The notes: a model not told the origin generated them from the sequence alone. 64,000 nt of DNA from Takakia lepidozioides (GCA_030704615.1 CM060732.1:248001-312000); one strand, 5' to 3'; shown: positions 43,865-55,935, counted from the stretch's first letter. Program-made: numbers and translations.

Positions 43865-44697
43865 ATGGGGACGAGGTTGAAGATGAGCACCGCCTTCCGA
43901 CCTACGACCGACGGCCAAACAGAAAGGGTGAATTCCGTAGTGAAGCAGATCTTGCGGAATTACGTGTCGGCAGACCAAACAGACTGGGTGGAACACTTAG
44001 ACGCGGAAGAGTTCTGTTATAATAACACAAAACACTCCGCAACGGGAGTTTCCCTTTCGTATTGGTCTATGGAAAAGCACCTCTGGTGCCGACAAGTTGG
44101 GCCGCCCAGGACGTTGAGGAACCGGCAGTAGCGGCGGTACTGGAAGAACACGAGCGTTTGTTGAAGCTCGCAAAGTACAATATTGCCAAAGTTAGGAAAC
44201 GGTATGAAAGGCAGGCAAATCGGAAGCGGAGGGAAGTGAAGTTTGAGGCAGGCACAGAGGTCTGGTTGAACATCAAGAATTTCCAACTACCTCCGGAAGT
44301 GAGTCCAAAGTTCGTACCTCCATATGCGGGACCCTTTCGCATTCGGAAGGTTATGAATGAGGATGTGTATGAATTGGAGCTGCCGGCAAACAGTAAGGTG
44401 CACCCAGTATTCCATGTATCCCTTTTGAAGCCTTACTTCAAAGATGAAGCGCGTCCGAATCGGCATCAAGTGTTGCGTCCATCACCTATGCTGTTGGATC
44501 ATGAAAATGAACCTGAGTACGAGGTGGAGGCAATACTTAAGTCGAGGAGGTTCAGGAACCGAGAAACGGAGTATCTTGTCAAATGGAAGGGCTATCATCA
44601 TGTGGAGGCATCTTGGGTGCGTGCCTCAGAAATGGGAAACGCATCCGAGGCGGTTGCAACTTTCGAAGGGCGACCTCAAAAGCGGAAGAAGCGTTGA
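43865..44697 (+). pseudogene. Gypsy integrase C-terminal part and complete chromodomain
   Basis: GQTERVNS (catalytic Glu); a frameshift near 44060 in the VSPFVLVYGK region; then VPPYAGPFRIRKV and a full chromodomain YEVEAILKSRRF, TEYLVKWKGYHHVEASWV, ending in a basic tail at TGA 44697. This shows what the minus copy lost. Confidence 0.85.
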
Positions 44698-45602
44698 TGG
44701 GGACATCAACCTTGGAGCGTGGGGGAGGAAATGCATGCTTAGCCCGGCTTAGCTAGCTCAGGAATCCAATTGCAAAAACTTGTATTGTACAAAATTTGCT
44801 TTAAATGAAATGTTTCAAAATGTTGTGCTTCCTATTTTTGTTTGGAATGGCGATGCATGGTATGGTTGGCTAGTGTATAGAAGGCATTCTAGCTTACAAA
44901 AGCGGGAGAGGTAAATTGGGTTAATCGTGTGTTTGCGCAGTGCCGAAATCGGGTGACTCCCATCCAAGGGGCAAGGAAACTTGCGCCTTCTTTGGGAGTT
45001 CACGTGCTAGTGCACACCTGGCGCGTGCGCATACTATAACTGCGCTACCGAGGGGGTTGCCTTGTAGTGCGGGCTAACGCGGAAGCTACGTGCTTCCGTT
45101 CACGTACTATAATCGTGTAGCCTCGGGGCGAAGTCGTAGTGCAGCTTCGGCGTGTTCCCGTACCTCAGGCCAGCATTCCAAGGCGGACCCAATTGTAGTG
45201 ATTGGGGCGCACGGTTGGTTCAAGGTTATCTTCCTAGTCAAAGAGGGTTCCAAGTGAACCCTTGCTCAAGGTGATGCCAAAAGCGGCATCATGAGCGATC
45301 GCAAGCAATGTTGTTGCAGTAAGGCGATTCGATCCTCGGGGAGGATCGTTCCTTGGCCTTGAAGTAGGCCAAGAAGAGTGCACTGGGAGGAGCTGGAGAG
45401 GCTCCACCCTTGGCCGGGACTTGGAGGAAGTCGGCCGAACTAGCTAGTGGAGAGTAGAGTCAAGTGTGGGGTTTGGTTCTTTGCCATGGGACGCCATGGT
45501 ACGGAAACAAACTCCTTGATGTGGGACGCCACAACTTGGATGTTCGTTTCTACAAAATGAACAAGTCGATGAGGACATCGACTCCCTGTTGGTAGGGGTG
45601 TG
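44698..45602 (+). other. Gypsy 3' noncoding region (plus copy)
   Basis: About 900 bp, matching 27515-28300 in reverse. The stretch just before the 3' LTR, GGTAGGGGTGTG, is the only purine-rich candidate for a plus-strand primer. Confidence 0.65.
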
Positions 45603-46331
45603 TGTCGCGGCCCTTTGCCTTGAGGGCAAGGGGGTCGGGACACATGAGGGGTTGCCCCTGTGGTGGGGGCAGCGGCAGCGATAGGTATGGGGGGCTGAAG
45701 CACCCTTGAGTGCCCAAGGCACCCAAGGAGGCGGAGGCGCTCACTAGGTGGAGCCCCGCACACCGGGTTGCGGTGGGGGTGGCTCCACAAGGGGTGGTGG
45801 TAGCTTAGCGGGACTTAGTGGGGGTGGCATAGGACTCACCATGGTGGCGGAGACCTCGTGGTGGGAGTCGTGGGGAGTCTTGGGACTCATCACGGTCCAT
45901 AGGGGCCGTAGTGAGTGGGCCAAGACTCACCGCGACTCATCACCGGGAGTCGAGGGTTTTCGTGGTGGTTCGCCATAAAATGGCATGGCTGGTTGTGAAA
46001 CCCCCGCGGACAGCTACAGAAGTATATATAAGGGGAGTAGTGACCCCGAGAACGGTGCAAGCCCGTTGGTGACCAAAAACTAGTGAGTAAGCGAGCGAGC
46101 CGGAAAGCGACCAAAGAGTGGGGAGCTGTTCCGGACTGCCATCTACCAAAGGGAATTCTCCTAGTCCCAAATAGGTGGAGGGTTTAGTGGGAAGCGAAGG
46201 GGGACCGTTATGTCCTGGTGAGCAGCCGAAGCTCCAAGTTGGCCCGGGCGGCCAGGTTGGGAGTCAGGCGCGCGCATCAAAGCGAGTAACTATGACTTGA
46301 AGGGGAGCTTATCAAAGTGAGGTGCGCGACA
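45603..46331 (+). repeat. 3' LTR of plus-strand gypsy
   Basis: 729 bp, with TATATATAAG at 46023-46032. Confidence 0.9.
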
Positions 46332-46489
46332 TGGTGCTTATGAGCCTTGGTCTGTCGCTATAGTGTACATCGCACTTGCCAACTTCGTGCGGTGTTCGAT
46401 TGCTCTGAATTCCTACGCTATAGTTTGCTGTCCTCCGCAACTTGGGAGAGCCTGGATCCCAAATTAGGGTGGACTTTACAGAGTGACTG

Positions 46490-48730
46490 AAACTTACCTT
46501 TGTTCCAAATTCAAGCTCAAACCGGGCACAGTTTATTTGGAAGAAGAAAGGTAGGATGTTCCTGGACAAGTTGACGAGACCATTGTCGTGCTAGGTAACG
46601 ACGGAGGTTGCGGAATCGAATGGCACGTACCCCCATCAGACACATCCTGTACCAAACTGTGGGAATGCCCATTCCCTTTCCGAATCAATCGCTACCCACA
46701 CCATCCACAAAGGAGTCGGGAAACCGACAGGCGGCCACTGCCAACAGAGAGGTATGCAACGATAATCATTCCTGACTGGACCGTCAAGACCCTCCATAGC
46801 TTCTCGTGTGTAGGTATTCGACATTTCCGACGAGGAAGATGAGTGCACTGAGGTCCCAATGTCCTCCACACGGTCGTTCAAATCCGACATGGACGTCTCT
46901 GCAGGTGCTACGCATGTACCTTCGAGCATAACTCCAACCCGGTCCATTGTGTAGCTCCTACGGCAACATCACCTTGATGGTTCTCACTCCGAGCTGGCTG
47001 CTCTCGACTATCCCAAATTTCCAGTCAGGAAGGTAACGTATCTGCCTCCCGAAGTTGATGGCAATGTCATCTTCGAGTTTCCACCTGTTACTTCGTCAAA
47101 CAAAGCCTCAGGGATGCTAACAGCATGGATCGAAAGCATGACGGACACCCCTGGTGTGTGACGAAGACCAGTAGTTAGAAAATTGCTGATGGTGTTCGTG
47201 TACGATACGTCCTCTGTGCGGGGAAGCTGAGGTGCCTCAATCCCGCCTGCTTCCACTTTCTCTCCAAAGGAGAGCGGAGAAACGAGACCGATTGGACTGG
47301 CACAACCCATCATCCATTCATTGTCTCCAGCCAAGCTCCGGCGGGTACTTTCAAGTGCGCACATTGCAAAGAACCACCGACGTGCATGTCCATGTGCAGA
47401 GCCAAGCAATATTACGTAATCCATTTGCTCCCGGACTTGACTAGAGCTTGCATACATGTTGGGGTCCACTGCCACCCCTTGGCGAGAGGCAACATGCGGG
47501 AGGTTGTGTAGGAAGCACACGACATCATAAAAGAGGAGGTGAAATTGAGCCCCGGAGCCAGACCAAAGCAGATTCAGCTGAAGGCAGGCCACATGATTGC
47601 TCTTGGCAAAATCATGTCTGAAGATGGTTCAGACCGAGTGCCCTTCAACGAAGAGGAGATGCTTGATCTGTTGGAGTCCGTCTCGCACGTTTGTAGTCCG
47701 AATGTGCGGAATCACATCGTATCTTGCAAGCAGGAGTTTGGTCGGGGGTCGGACATGCACTCAATCCTGGAGGTGAATGAAAAACTGGATATGACTACAT
47801 CCAAGGTAGCAGGTTTCCTGGGCAAGGCAACAAATCCGATCGTTGTTACATTTTTAAAATGTCGACGTGTGGGCCTGGGAGTGGAGTCAACTTGGTCACT
47901 CGCATGACAACTGGAAACTTGTCGAATGCTTGGGTAATGTTTGACCACATCAAGCGAATTACAAACCATCAATGGGTGACTATGGGTGCGCATGTTTATG
48001 ACTATCACTCCAAGAGGCTCATGACGATTGCAATCTGCGAGATGAAAGGGGAGGACACACAGTCGGAGATGCATCTGTGGGAGGGCATAAACGAGCAGAG
48101 CAAAGGCGGGTTTGCTAGAGCCCAATTTAAGGGGATTCATGGCAGACAACGCTCAGGCCAACTGGGCAGCAATGTAGCGTGTGTATGGTGAGGACCCCAA
48201 TGTTCCAATGGAGGGGAAAGAGAGATCCTGTGGATTCCATTGGATGCAGAGTCTATCTCACTACACTACCAAATTTGTTGCTAGTTCATTCCAGGCTGAA
48301 CACCGTGTCATTTGTACGGCGTGGAAGGATGCACCCACATTTGATGATGCGGAGGTTAAGTTTGCTATCATCGAGGCTTGGTGGAACACATCAGGTGCAT
48401 GGAGACAACCAATCTGGGAGCCTTGCACAGCTGGTTGGGGTGGTGGCATTTCCGGTATCGACAGTTCGGACAGTACATGCGGGAGGTATGATGTTGTCTT
48501 TTTCGTGCAATTGTCGTTCTATTACGGACCTTTCCATTGGTCCCTCACCATTGTTTCTGTCCTTGTAGGAGCGGTGCTTGGATTCCGACACGGACATGCC
48601 GAACACGAATATGGCAGAATCAGTCCACTTGTCTTGGCGAGCGTCTTCTGCCGCACATCTGGTGGACGTAGTGATGGCCACAATGGAGGACATCGATAGA
48701 GCAATCATGCAGCAAGCCACGTAGTACAAG
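46490..48730 (+). pseudogene. MULE-like transposase gene, broken
   Basis: Order of parts: KLKPGTVYLEEER (46510), DGNVIFEF and DRKHDGHPWCVTKT (47050-47170), a zinc cluster FKCAHCKEPPTCMSMC...ACIHVGVHCHPL (47350-47490) like WRKY/GCM1-type domains of MULEs, then LMTIAICEMKGEDTQSEMH (48020) and MADNAQANWAAM, CGFHWMQSL (48140-48250) like the MULE catalytic core with its C-x2-H. Lesions: several frameshifts, a TAG in the zinc region (near 47510) and a TAG after AANWAAM (48172). Superfamily call is by motif only. Confidence 0.5.
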
Positions 48731-49371
48731 TTCCTGAGCGGGAAACAATGGGGCTTTGGGCTGGACAGGGAGGAATTGTTGGTACGAACAGCTTCGAGGT
48801 CAAAGAATCAAATGAAATGGGCAACAACATTGCGAGAGAAGATCAAAGGGACACCTCAGCACCGCAGAGGTGAACACCTAGAGGGGGACGTCCGTACTCG
48901 CCCTGTGAGGCGGAGGATTGAAGAGGAACCTGGGTGCGAAGAGGATTCCTGGAGATCCGACAGGAACATTCGGACAGCACCTCGAGGTCCCGTCATGTTG
49001 CCGCACAATATGTCTTCCAGTAGTAGAAGCCCAAGAGTTTCCAGATCGCCATTGCCTTCAAGAGGGGATTCCGTGCAAGAAAATCCCACCGCTCGCTTGC
49101 CCCAGATTCCACCCGCTGTTATGCAGTATGGCCAAGCCATTGTGGAGACGACTGTGTCTGCGTCACAGTGGAGAATTGCTCGCACAAAGCCGGCATTTCG
49201 AGGCAGGTGTTCCGCAATTCGAGTGGATACACGACAAATTTGTTTAGAGATGATAAGGAGGAATCCAGATGGGGCTGTCCCTGCTCCTACTTTTACAGGA
49301 TCCTGAGGGACGGTGAAGTGGACGTGTCTGGCGTGAAACGACTTTCAATCGTCTATGAGTTGCCATATTAG
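48731..49371 (+). pseudogene. Possible 3' part of the MULE-like gene
   Basis: Frames continue with FLSGKQWGFGLDREELLVRT, a basic/serine-rich stretch (SSSRSPRVSRSPLPSRG) and GCPCSYFYRILRDGEVDVS to a TAG at 49369. No domain is recognised. Its position suggests the C-terminal part of the preceding gene. Confidence 0.3.
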
Positions 49372-49519
49372 GCGGTACATATTCCACAAAAACACCGTCA
49401 ATATCCCTATGCATGCATGTGATATTGCACATTTGGTATGCGTTGCATTGTCACTTTTACGTAAAAAAAATTGTGTAAGTCTTTGTGGGTGGGGATATAT
49501 GTAGGACCTAAAGATTCGC

Positions 49520-51430
49520 CATCTTCTAGATCCCATGCATATTGTATTGAGAAGAATGTTTGCTCGTCCCTTTTTTGGGTTCTTCATGGCACGCCGGCAA
49601 AGAAGGGAGTGGCTGCAAAAGGAGATTCTCTCGGTGTTAGAAAGGAGCTTGAGGAGCAGGGTCGCATGCGCCATCTATGGGCCAAATAAAATGGTGTGGA
49701 CCCAAAGGGTGTTGTATGGTGGAAGTATAGGCGCGCACCTTGGTAATGGACAAAGGAGGAATACAAGAAAGTGATAGCCACCATAAGTGCTGTCCGAACA
49801 CCAACTGGTTATGGGTCATCCCTCCGTACGAAGTTCAGCAAAGAAGACGGGGTCCATGGTTTGAAGTCTCATGACTACCACAATCTATTGCAAGACATCT
49901 TGCCCATTGCAGTACGTGGGACATTGACTCCCAAGGTTTGTGAGACAATCTATAGATTGGGAGGCTTGTTCCGGTGGATTTGCTCCAAAGAGTTGGAAGA
50001 AGCAGATTTTCCAAGCATGAAGACGGAGGCGGCGGAGGTAATGTGTATGTTGGAGATGAACCTTCCTCCCTCCTTCTTTGACATCCAAGTGCACTTGGTA
50101 GTGCACTTAGTGGAAGAGGCTTCGATTGCCGGCCCCGTTCATTCTTGGTGGATGTACTTCCTTGAGCGTTATATGAAGACTTTGAAAGGATTTGTAAGAC
50201 AAATGGCGCACCCGGAGGGTAGCATGGCGGAGGGGTATACGTTGCAAGAAGCTATGTTCTATTGCACGGAGTACATGGCAAGGGTGGATGAGGAATCCCC
50301 TCGGATGTGGAAGGAAGAGGAGGATGCACGAACCAAAGACATCATTTTGCCCAAAAAATCGAAGAGGATAAAATTGCCGACCTTGGTGATTGAGCAAGCG
50401 CATGACTTCATACTGAATAACACCCCATCCATACATGAGTGGGAGGCAAGATACAATAATCTTGTTCAACAACGAGAGGAGGAGACGCTTGCATGGAGGC
50501 GGAACCATCCAAGGCCAGTTACTAGACGCCCACGACGAGGAGCGGGCCGCCGGAATGTTCCTTCACAAATTTGCCCATGGAATTGCAGCCTCCAAGTTCA
50601 TTCCAACAGTGGCTTTGGACTTCAGTTTATGACACCGTTGCTCAAGGAGAGGTGGTTTCAGATTTGGTGTAAGACATTGCAAGGGACCCCTCTCAATTCG
50701 CGACCTCATACACGACGGTTTGGGTTCACGGTCGTCATTTCCGCATTCGTGCTCTTGACATGAAGCGCAAAACAACCTTTGATTCTGGCTTGTGTGCCAC
50801 ATATTGGCAAGACTCCGTGTGGGGCAAGGGAGATACACGACCTGCTATGAGCAAATTTGAGTACATTGGAGAGCTTGAGAGCATACTCCAACTTTAGTAT
50901 ACAAGATACCGGTCTCTTCTCTTCAAGGGAAGGTGGTTCCAGCCACATCTTGTGGGGCCCTCCACAATACAAGTGCAAGATGATTGTGGTTTCATGCGCG
51001 TCAATGCAGATAGGCTCAACCCTACTCATCGTCCCTCCGATGAGCCTTTTTCACGGCCTTCAGACATTGAGCAAGTTTTCTTCTTCGATGACAAAACAAG
51101 AGGGGGGAATTGGAAGGTGGTTGTGCATGCTCAGCCAAGATGAAGACGTATCTATCATGGTCTCGGATCTCCATGGGGAGAGGCAATTGCGGTGGACGGA
51201 GAGACTGGTCATAATGATGCTGATGATGGAGGTTGAGTAGAGAGGGTAGAGGAGGATGATGACGCCCCGGACAATGCATCCTGGACCCTATATGATGAAG
51301 CTCTAGAAGATACGGATGTTGAAGAAAGAGACGAAGACACGGCCATTGACAACGAGATGGAGGATGATTCGGAGGTGCCTTTTGAGGGCTGGGCCATTTA
51401 TGATGACGACTCCGATGACCAAGAAGACTT
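49520..51430 (+). pseudogene. TNP2-like CACTA transposase fragment (third copy)
   Basis: CIEKNVCSSLFWVLHG starts the visible part; DUF4218 is well kept (GLKSHDYHNLLQDILP, LPPSFFDIQVHLVVHLVEE, MYFLERYMKTLKGFVRQ, HPEGSMAEGY). DUF4216 is spread over frames 50560-51143 (PSDIEQVFFFDD...WKVVVHAQPR). An acidic tail follows to 51430. The transposase core and N-terminus are missing and no TIR was found. It is clearly more diverged from 4080-8051 than the fragment at 18953. Confidence 0.8.
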
Positions 51431-51819
51431 GTAGCTTGATGAGGATGAAGAGGCTCCGGATGATGATGTTCAAGTTGATTAGACACAAAATCAAAGCTAC
51501 ATAACAATTCTCGCACCGAACTGGACCCATCCCTTCGATTGATTGTACATGTACATGCATATTGTACTTTACTTCTATGATTCATCAAATATGGCTGTGG
51601 CTGGTAGTCTTTCAAGAAATAAGGCAGAGGCAATGAATATGTTGGAGCAATACATACAGATGTGGTATCAAGAGAATTATCAAAATGAATGTCACAATCT
51701 ACAAGAAGGTCCACAACAACAAGCTAAACCATAAAGAAAAACAAACACCCTACCCCAGTACCATATGGAAAAAAAAAAAAACTAAGAACCCCCAAAGGCC
51801 CTAAACCTAAACCTAGAAA

Positions 51820-52280
51820 GCCCTGCCGTCGCCTCCTGCGACCCCCACGCGTCGCCAACTGTGACGCGTTTTCTGGGATTTATCAGGCCGGGGGTCGCAA
51901 ACGGCGACCGCCAACCATCGCCAACTACGACCTGTTTTTTTGAATGGATTTATGAGGCCGGGGGTCGCAAACGGCGACGGCCAGCCGGCGCAAACTGTGA
52001 CATGTTTCTTTGTTTTGAAAGAATAGGGCAGCCGGGCAGTTTGCGACGCCCGGCCGTCGCAGGGGTCTTTTGATCTTCATGCCACCATGCGACGGCCGGG
52101 TGTCGCAAGAAAGGGCTGCGATGAAAGAAATGACAAGAAATGGTTTTTTTTTCCGGCGTGCGACGACCGGCCATCGCCAGAAAGGGCTGCCTTCTGCCCC
52201 TCGCTGGGGGCGACGCTTAGGCGTCGCACGGAAGGGCTGTCATTTTCCCTTCATCACTCCGTGCGACGGCCTAGTGGCCT
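51820..52280. repeat. Array H: GCGAC(N)GTCGC imperfect palindromes
   Basis: Inverted pairs such as TGCGACGCCCGGCCGTCGCA, GCGACGGCCGGGTGTCGCA, GCGACGACCGGCCATCGC and GCGACGCTTAGGCGTCGCA occur every 40-80 bp, several followed by AGAAAGGGCTGC. The array ends where the DNMT-bearing element starts. Confidence 0.7.
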
Positions 52281-52695
52281 ATACCTCTCTAGGAAAGTGT
52301 CCTTGGCAAGGCCATCCAGCTATCACCAAGTCAATGGCACCATGCCGGTCCAAATCATCCGCCCCCAGCAAGGTAATGTCTGCTGGCAAGGCCTTTTGAT
52401 ACCCTTGAATTGCTGAGAAAGGCAACAACTCTGGATACCGGTGTGTGAGCAAGGCGATGTGACGCATAGAAATACGCCGAGCTATCTCATCCTTCTCCAC
52501 ATACAAGTACTTGCTTACTTTAATCCCTGCTTACAACACTCCTGCAAGCCCAGTGCTCATGCCTCCAAACATGTCTAGCAAACAAATCCCTGAGTCAAGT
52601 GGTTGCCAGGTAATGGGCATTGTGCCCAAATGAGCTAACTGAGGAGGTCCGGGTGATGTCACTGAACTCCCCTCACTCACCAATGGATAGGCCTC
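52275..52695 (-). pseudogene. C-5 cytosine DNA methyltransferase domain of retroelement
   Basis: In the same frame as the protease: LDSGICLLDMFGGMSTGLAG (motif I, F-x-G-x-x-x-G), YLYVEKDEIARRI (motif II acidic end) and DLVIAGWPCQGH (motif IV with the catalytic PC). These are diagnostic for Dcm/DNMT-type C-5 methyltransferases. Stops: TAG at 52696-52698 after the protease and one TAA after AGVL near 52545. The domain is cut at about 52275, so motifs VI-X are absent. Cytosine methyltransferases inside LTR retroelements have been reported in charophytes and dinoflagellates (from memory), which fits. Confidence 0.8.
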
Positions 52696-53682
52696 CTACC
52701 ATGCTTGGTGCACACACTCGCCTGCTACTCGATGCAAATTCCCAACTGTACCCCACAGTAAAGATGTTTGAATTTGGAAAGGGTAAGGCTCCAAATCCGC
52801 CTCTGTAAGGCCCAAGCCTGCAATTGCTGCTCTCCCCAACATCAATGGCTGTGCTCCCGAGTCCAACAAGATCCGCAATGACCTATACCTCCTCCCGGTT
52901 GGGCCATCCAATTGAAACACTCCATCCTGATTGTCCACCAGGACTACCCCATGAGTCACCATGCTGCGCTCAATGGCTGGCCTAGCTGGCAACTCCTGCA
53001 ACCTTGCAGCTGCCGCTTGCCATGGTGCAGTTGTGGCTGACTTCACCCTTGAATCCAAAGCATCCATAGACTGCACCTTATCTGCTATCTCCGCAGATAT
53101 TGCCGATGCATCACCACTCTCACAGAGTCTAGCTACTAGTCTGAACACAGCAACTGGCCAAATCCCCGGCATTGCAATGGTCATTGCAGAAAATAATGGA
53201 GCTTGGCAAACCGCCGTAGCCGCCCCCAACAATGTACTGGCTGCACCTTTCTTTGCATCACCACCCACTGGCATTTCCCGAGCCATGCCAACTCTCCCCA
53301 ATGACACTCGTGGCTCTACCTCTGACACACTTGGACGAGCGGGTGTCATTGATGGTGTAGGTGGCACTGTCTCAGCCAATGTAAAGGACTGTTGAAGCCT
53401 TGTCTGACGACTTGTTTCCCCCCTTTGTGGATCAAAATCCACATCCGCTCCTCTTGGCTCAAGAGCACGCATTGCTGCTCGAGTGACAGCAGCAGTAGAG
53501 TCCAATACATGCAATGGCCCTGCAAGTGCGGCTCCACACATGAAGCCCATACCAATCTGATCTTCCCTAGGCATAGGAGGTTGTGCAAGTGGGGCTTGAA
53601 CCTCAATCCTTGGAGTTGGCGCAACATGAGTAGTGGACATGGCAGCAAGACGTTGCTCTAGCTGGGCAAGTCTATCCACCAT
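52696..53682 (-). pseudogene. Retroelement aspartic protease region
   Basis: 328 residues: a coiled N-terminus (VDRLAQLEQRLAAM), a long linker, then FQLDGPTGRRYRSLRILLDSGAQ, where DSGA is the retropepsin active site followed by MLGRAAIAGLGL. It is fused in frame to the DNMT domain downstream, past a TAG. Confidence 0.75.
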
Positions 53683-54096
53683 GCCTTGGTCATGACCTTG
53701 ACCCTGAACCTATGCTCCTTGGTTTTGGTTATGACCTCCACCCCGACCTCTGCCTCCTCTACCTCTCTGGACTACATTGCCTCGTCCTCTGCCACCATTA
53801 TTCCATTGGAACTGGCCTGGCCGTAGCTCATGATGCAAGCCATAACAATGGGCCTCCTCATGCCCATACTTTCCACAATGCCCACACTGTAGTTGTGTAG
53901 GCTGTGCCTATGCCGGCCCTTTGCCTCTCTCCGGGCAATCCTTCTTGACATGGGGTCCTCCACAATCCCAACAAGTCACACCCGACTGTTGTTGGCCTGA
54001 GAATGAAAGAAGAGACCTCTGCATCTGAGATCCTCTCTGTCCTTCCCTCGGCTTCACCTGAGCCCCTTTGTTGCCTTGAACACGTTGGGATAGTGG
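53683..54096 (-). pseudogene. Retroelement gag zinc knuckles and glycine-rich linker
   Basis: TCWDCGGPHVKKDC and QCGHCGKYGHEEAHC near 53985-53865, then a GRGGRGRGGG linker. The frame holds three further stops (54097, about 53917 and 53712), each TAG or TAA. Confidence 0.75.
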
Positions 54097-55072
54097 TTAT
54101 TGTTGGCTAGGAGCCCCACTTCGTGTTGTCTCCTTGCCAAACCCCACCATAACCACTCGCTCCTCCACCATATTGAGCTCTATCCGCTTTGCCAGCAAAA
54201 ACACATTTGCTAAGGTGGGTTGGTCCACTTGTAGGAGAGTTGCATCCCGCACCCTTCTCCTCAGCTCCTTGTCCAGGATCCCATACCAGAACTGGACTGC
54301 CTGAGCTTCTCTAACCCCTTGGGTGACGTTTATGAAGCGCCTCATGCGAGTGTAAACCTCCCTCAAACTCTCAGTAGACCTTCGTTGGAACTCTTGCAAA
54401 CTCCGCAAATTCTCTGTCCTTATCCCTTGGTAGTTTCTCCTCAACTCCTCAAAGAACTCCACAACTGGGTTAAAGGCAGACACAGGTGCTGGTGCTATAG
54501 CAGGAGCTTGAGTGGATTTCCCAACTCCTGTACCACTTGTCCCACTACTAGTGCTTGCAGTTGGAGATGTTTGTGTAGCTGCTGGTATCGCTGCTGCCCT
54601 TGTGCCTCTAGTGATGGAGACATAGTTAGGTGACCAATACTCTTGCCACTCCTCAATCTCCACCGCATGTCCCCGCCTAAATTCATGGTAATCATCCATG
54701 GGCGGCCCCTCAAGGTGCTAGAATAGCCCTTTCCACGCCATAAAGGGCGTAAACAGTTGTGGATTGCGCATCCGTTGCAAATCACACCAACTGTCAAACT
54801 CTTGTATGAAGTCATCAAGCTCGATGGTGCCCACAGCTCCAGAGTACCTACGTGGCCCCTTGGTAGCTCCATACATCTCCTCCATCGTGTCCACAACAAG
54901 GCACGGAAATGACTTGCACCCTCGGCGAGAATCCTCCTGACTCCGAGTCTGAACCTTCCTCAGAAGACACTGAAGGTGAAGGTGGCCTAAACCACACACC
55001 TCGTCTTGTGTACCCACTAGTATCACTGGTGCTCGTACCGGCGCTCCCCTCAGCAACTAGTGGCACCTCCAT
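54097..55072 (-). pseudogene. Retroelement gag core
   Basis: MEVPLVAEGSAGTSTSDTSG start, a frameshift near 54900, then ELDDFIQEFDSWCDLQRM, FMAWKGLF, a TAG at 54718-54720 and RSTESLREVYTRMRRFINVT, FWYGILDKELRRRV. The last part is a typical Retrotrans_gag core. This gag is unrelated at sequence level to the chromodomain family above. Confidence 0.7.
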
Positions 55073-55639
55073 GATGAAAACTCACAACTCAACCGGTTGT
55101 CAACCTGTCTCTAATCCCCACTTTCCACAAAGGTAACCGGGTAGAGAACCTGTTGCGGCTAGTGGTTCAAACAGGAATAATAGGTTTCTAATGTAGATCT
55201 GTACCTGCACCTGCATCCACCGCAAGCACTCCTATGGTCTGCTGGTCATCAACCCAGCCTCACCACCGACAACATACTCTAGGATTGGCCGATGATCAAA
55301 TCCGGACCAACCTCCTTTGAAAACAAGCGCCCACACAAAGCTAACATGGCGCACAATCAAGCATGCAGGTGTGGAGAGGATCCAAACACAAGAAAATCAA
55401 GACAACAACTCCCCACACCAAAAACACTCCACAGTGTTTGCTCCTGCAAGGACACCCCAGCCCAAACCCGGATGACTCTTGCCTCCACCTACGGAAAGGT
55501 TTTGGGCTACAGAGAGGGTGAAAGACTACAAAGAAGAGAGACTAAAGCAACTCCTAATCCCAACATGCTCTCATCCCACTACCCTATATCCACACTCTCT
55601 TGCTGGTCTCTCAAATAACTCTTCAGGAGCCCTCAAGAT

Positions 55640-55935
55640 GTCTCTCAAACAATCTCACTAAGGCTCCCAATCCTTACACAATGGGATTCCAAAACAGTAC
55701 ACCAAGGCCCCAAGAGCCTGCCAAAACTTGGCCCTCGAGGACCCCAAATAGTCCCTCACACAAGTCACCAAAGACTCCTCAAGCTCGCCAAATATTGGCC
55801 TCCAAGGACCCCAAAATAGTCCTCCAAATGGTCCTCCAAGGACCCCAAACAGTCCTCCAACGACTCCCAATAGTCCTCCAAATGATACTCCAAGGGCCCT
55901 CAAATATCTTCCAAACAATCCTCCAAAGGCCCTTA
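55640..55935 (+). repeat. Degenerate tandem repeat, AGTCCTCCAAA/AAGGACCCC type
   Basis: Variants of CCAAGGACCCCAAATAGTCCTCCAAATGG recur about ten times with a period of roughly 22-30 bp. Long open frames on both strands here are due to the repeat. Confidence 0.65.

Larger units (their letters stand above)
34175..46331 (+). mobile_element. Chromodomain Ty3/gypsy retrotransposon (plus strand), with nested insertion
   Basis: LTRs 34175-34903 and 45603-46331, both 729 bp, differ at about eight positions seen by eye. The 5-bp duplication TGGTG is at 34170-34174 and 46332-46336. Minus the 5.2-kb nested element it is ~6.98 kb, the same family as 26790-33592. Its ORFs carry many stops and frameshifts. 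Confidence 0.95.
52275..55072 (-). mobile_element. Remnant of gypsy-type element encoding gag, protease and a cytosine methyltransferase
   Basis: One mostly continuous minus-strand frame runs gag (55072-54097), two zinc knuckles, protease (53682-52696) and DNMT (52695-52275). It stops at array H before any RT, so the element is truncated. LTRs are not identified. All in-frame stops noted are TAG or TAA. Confidence 0.75.
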
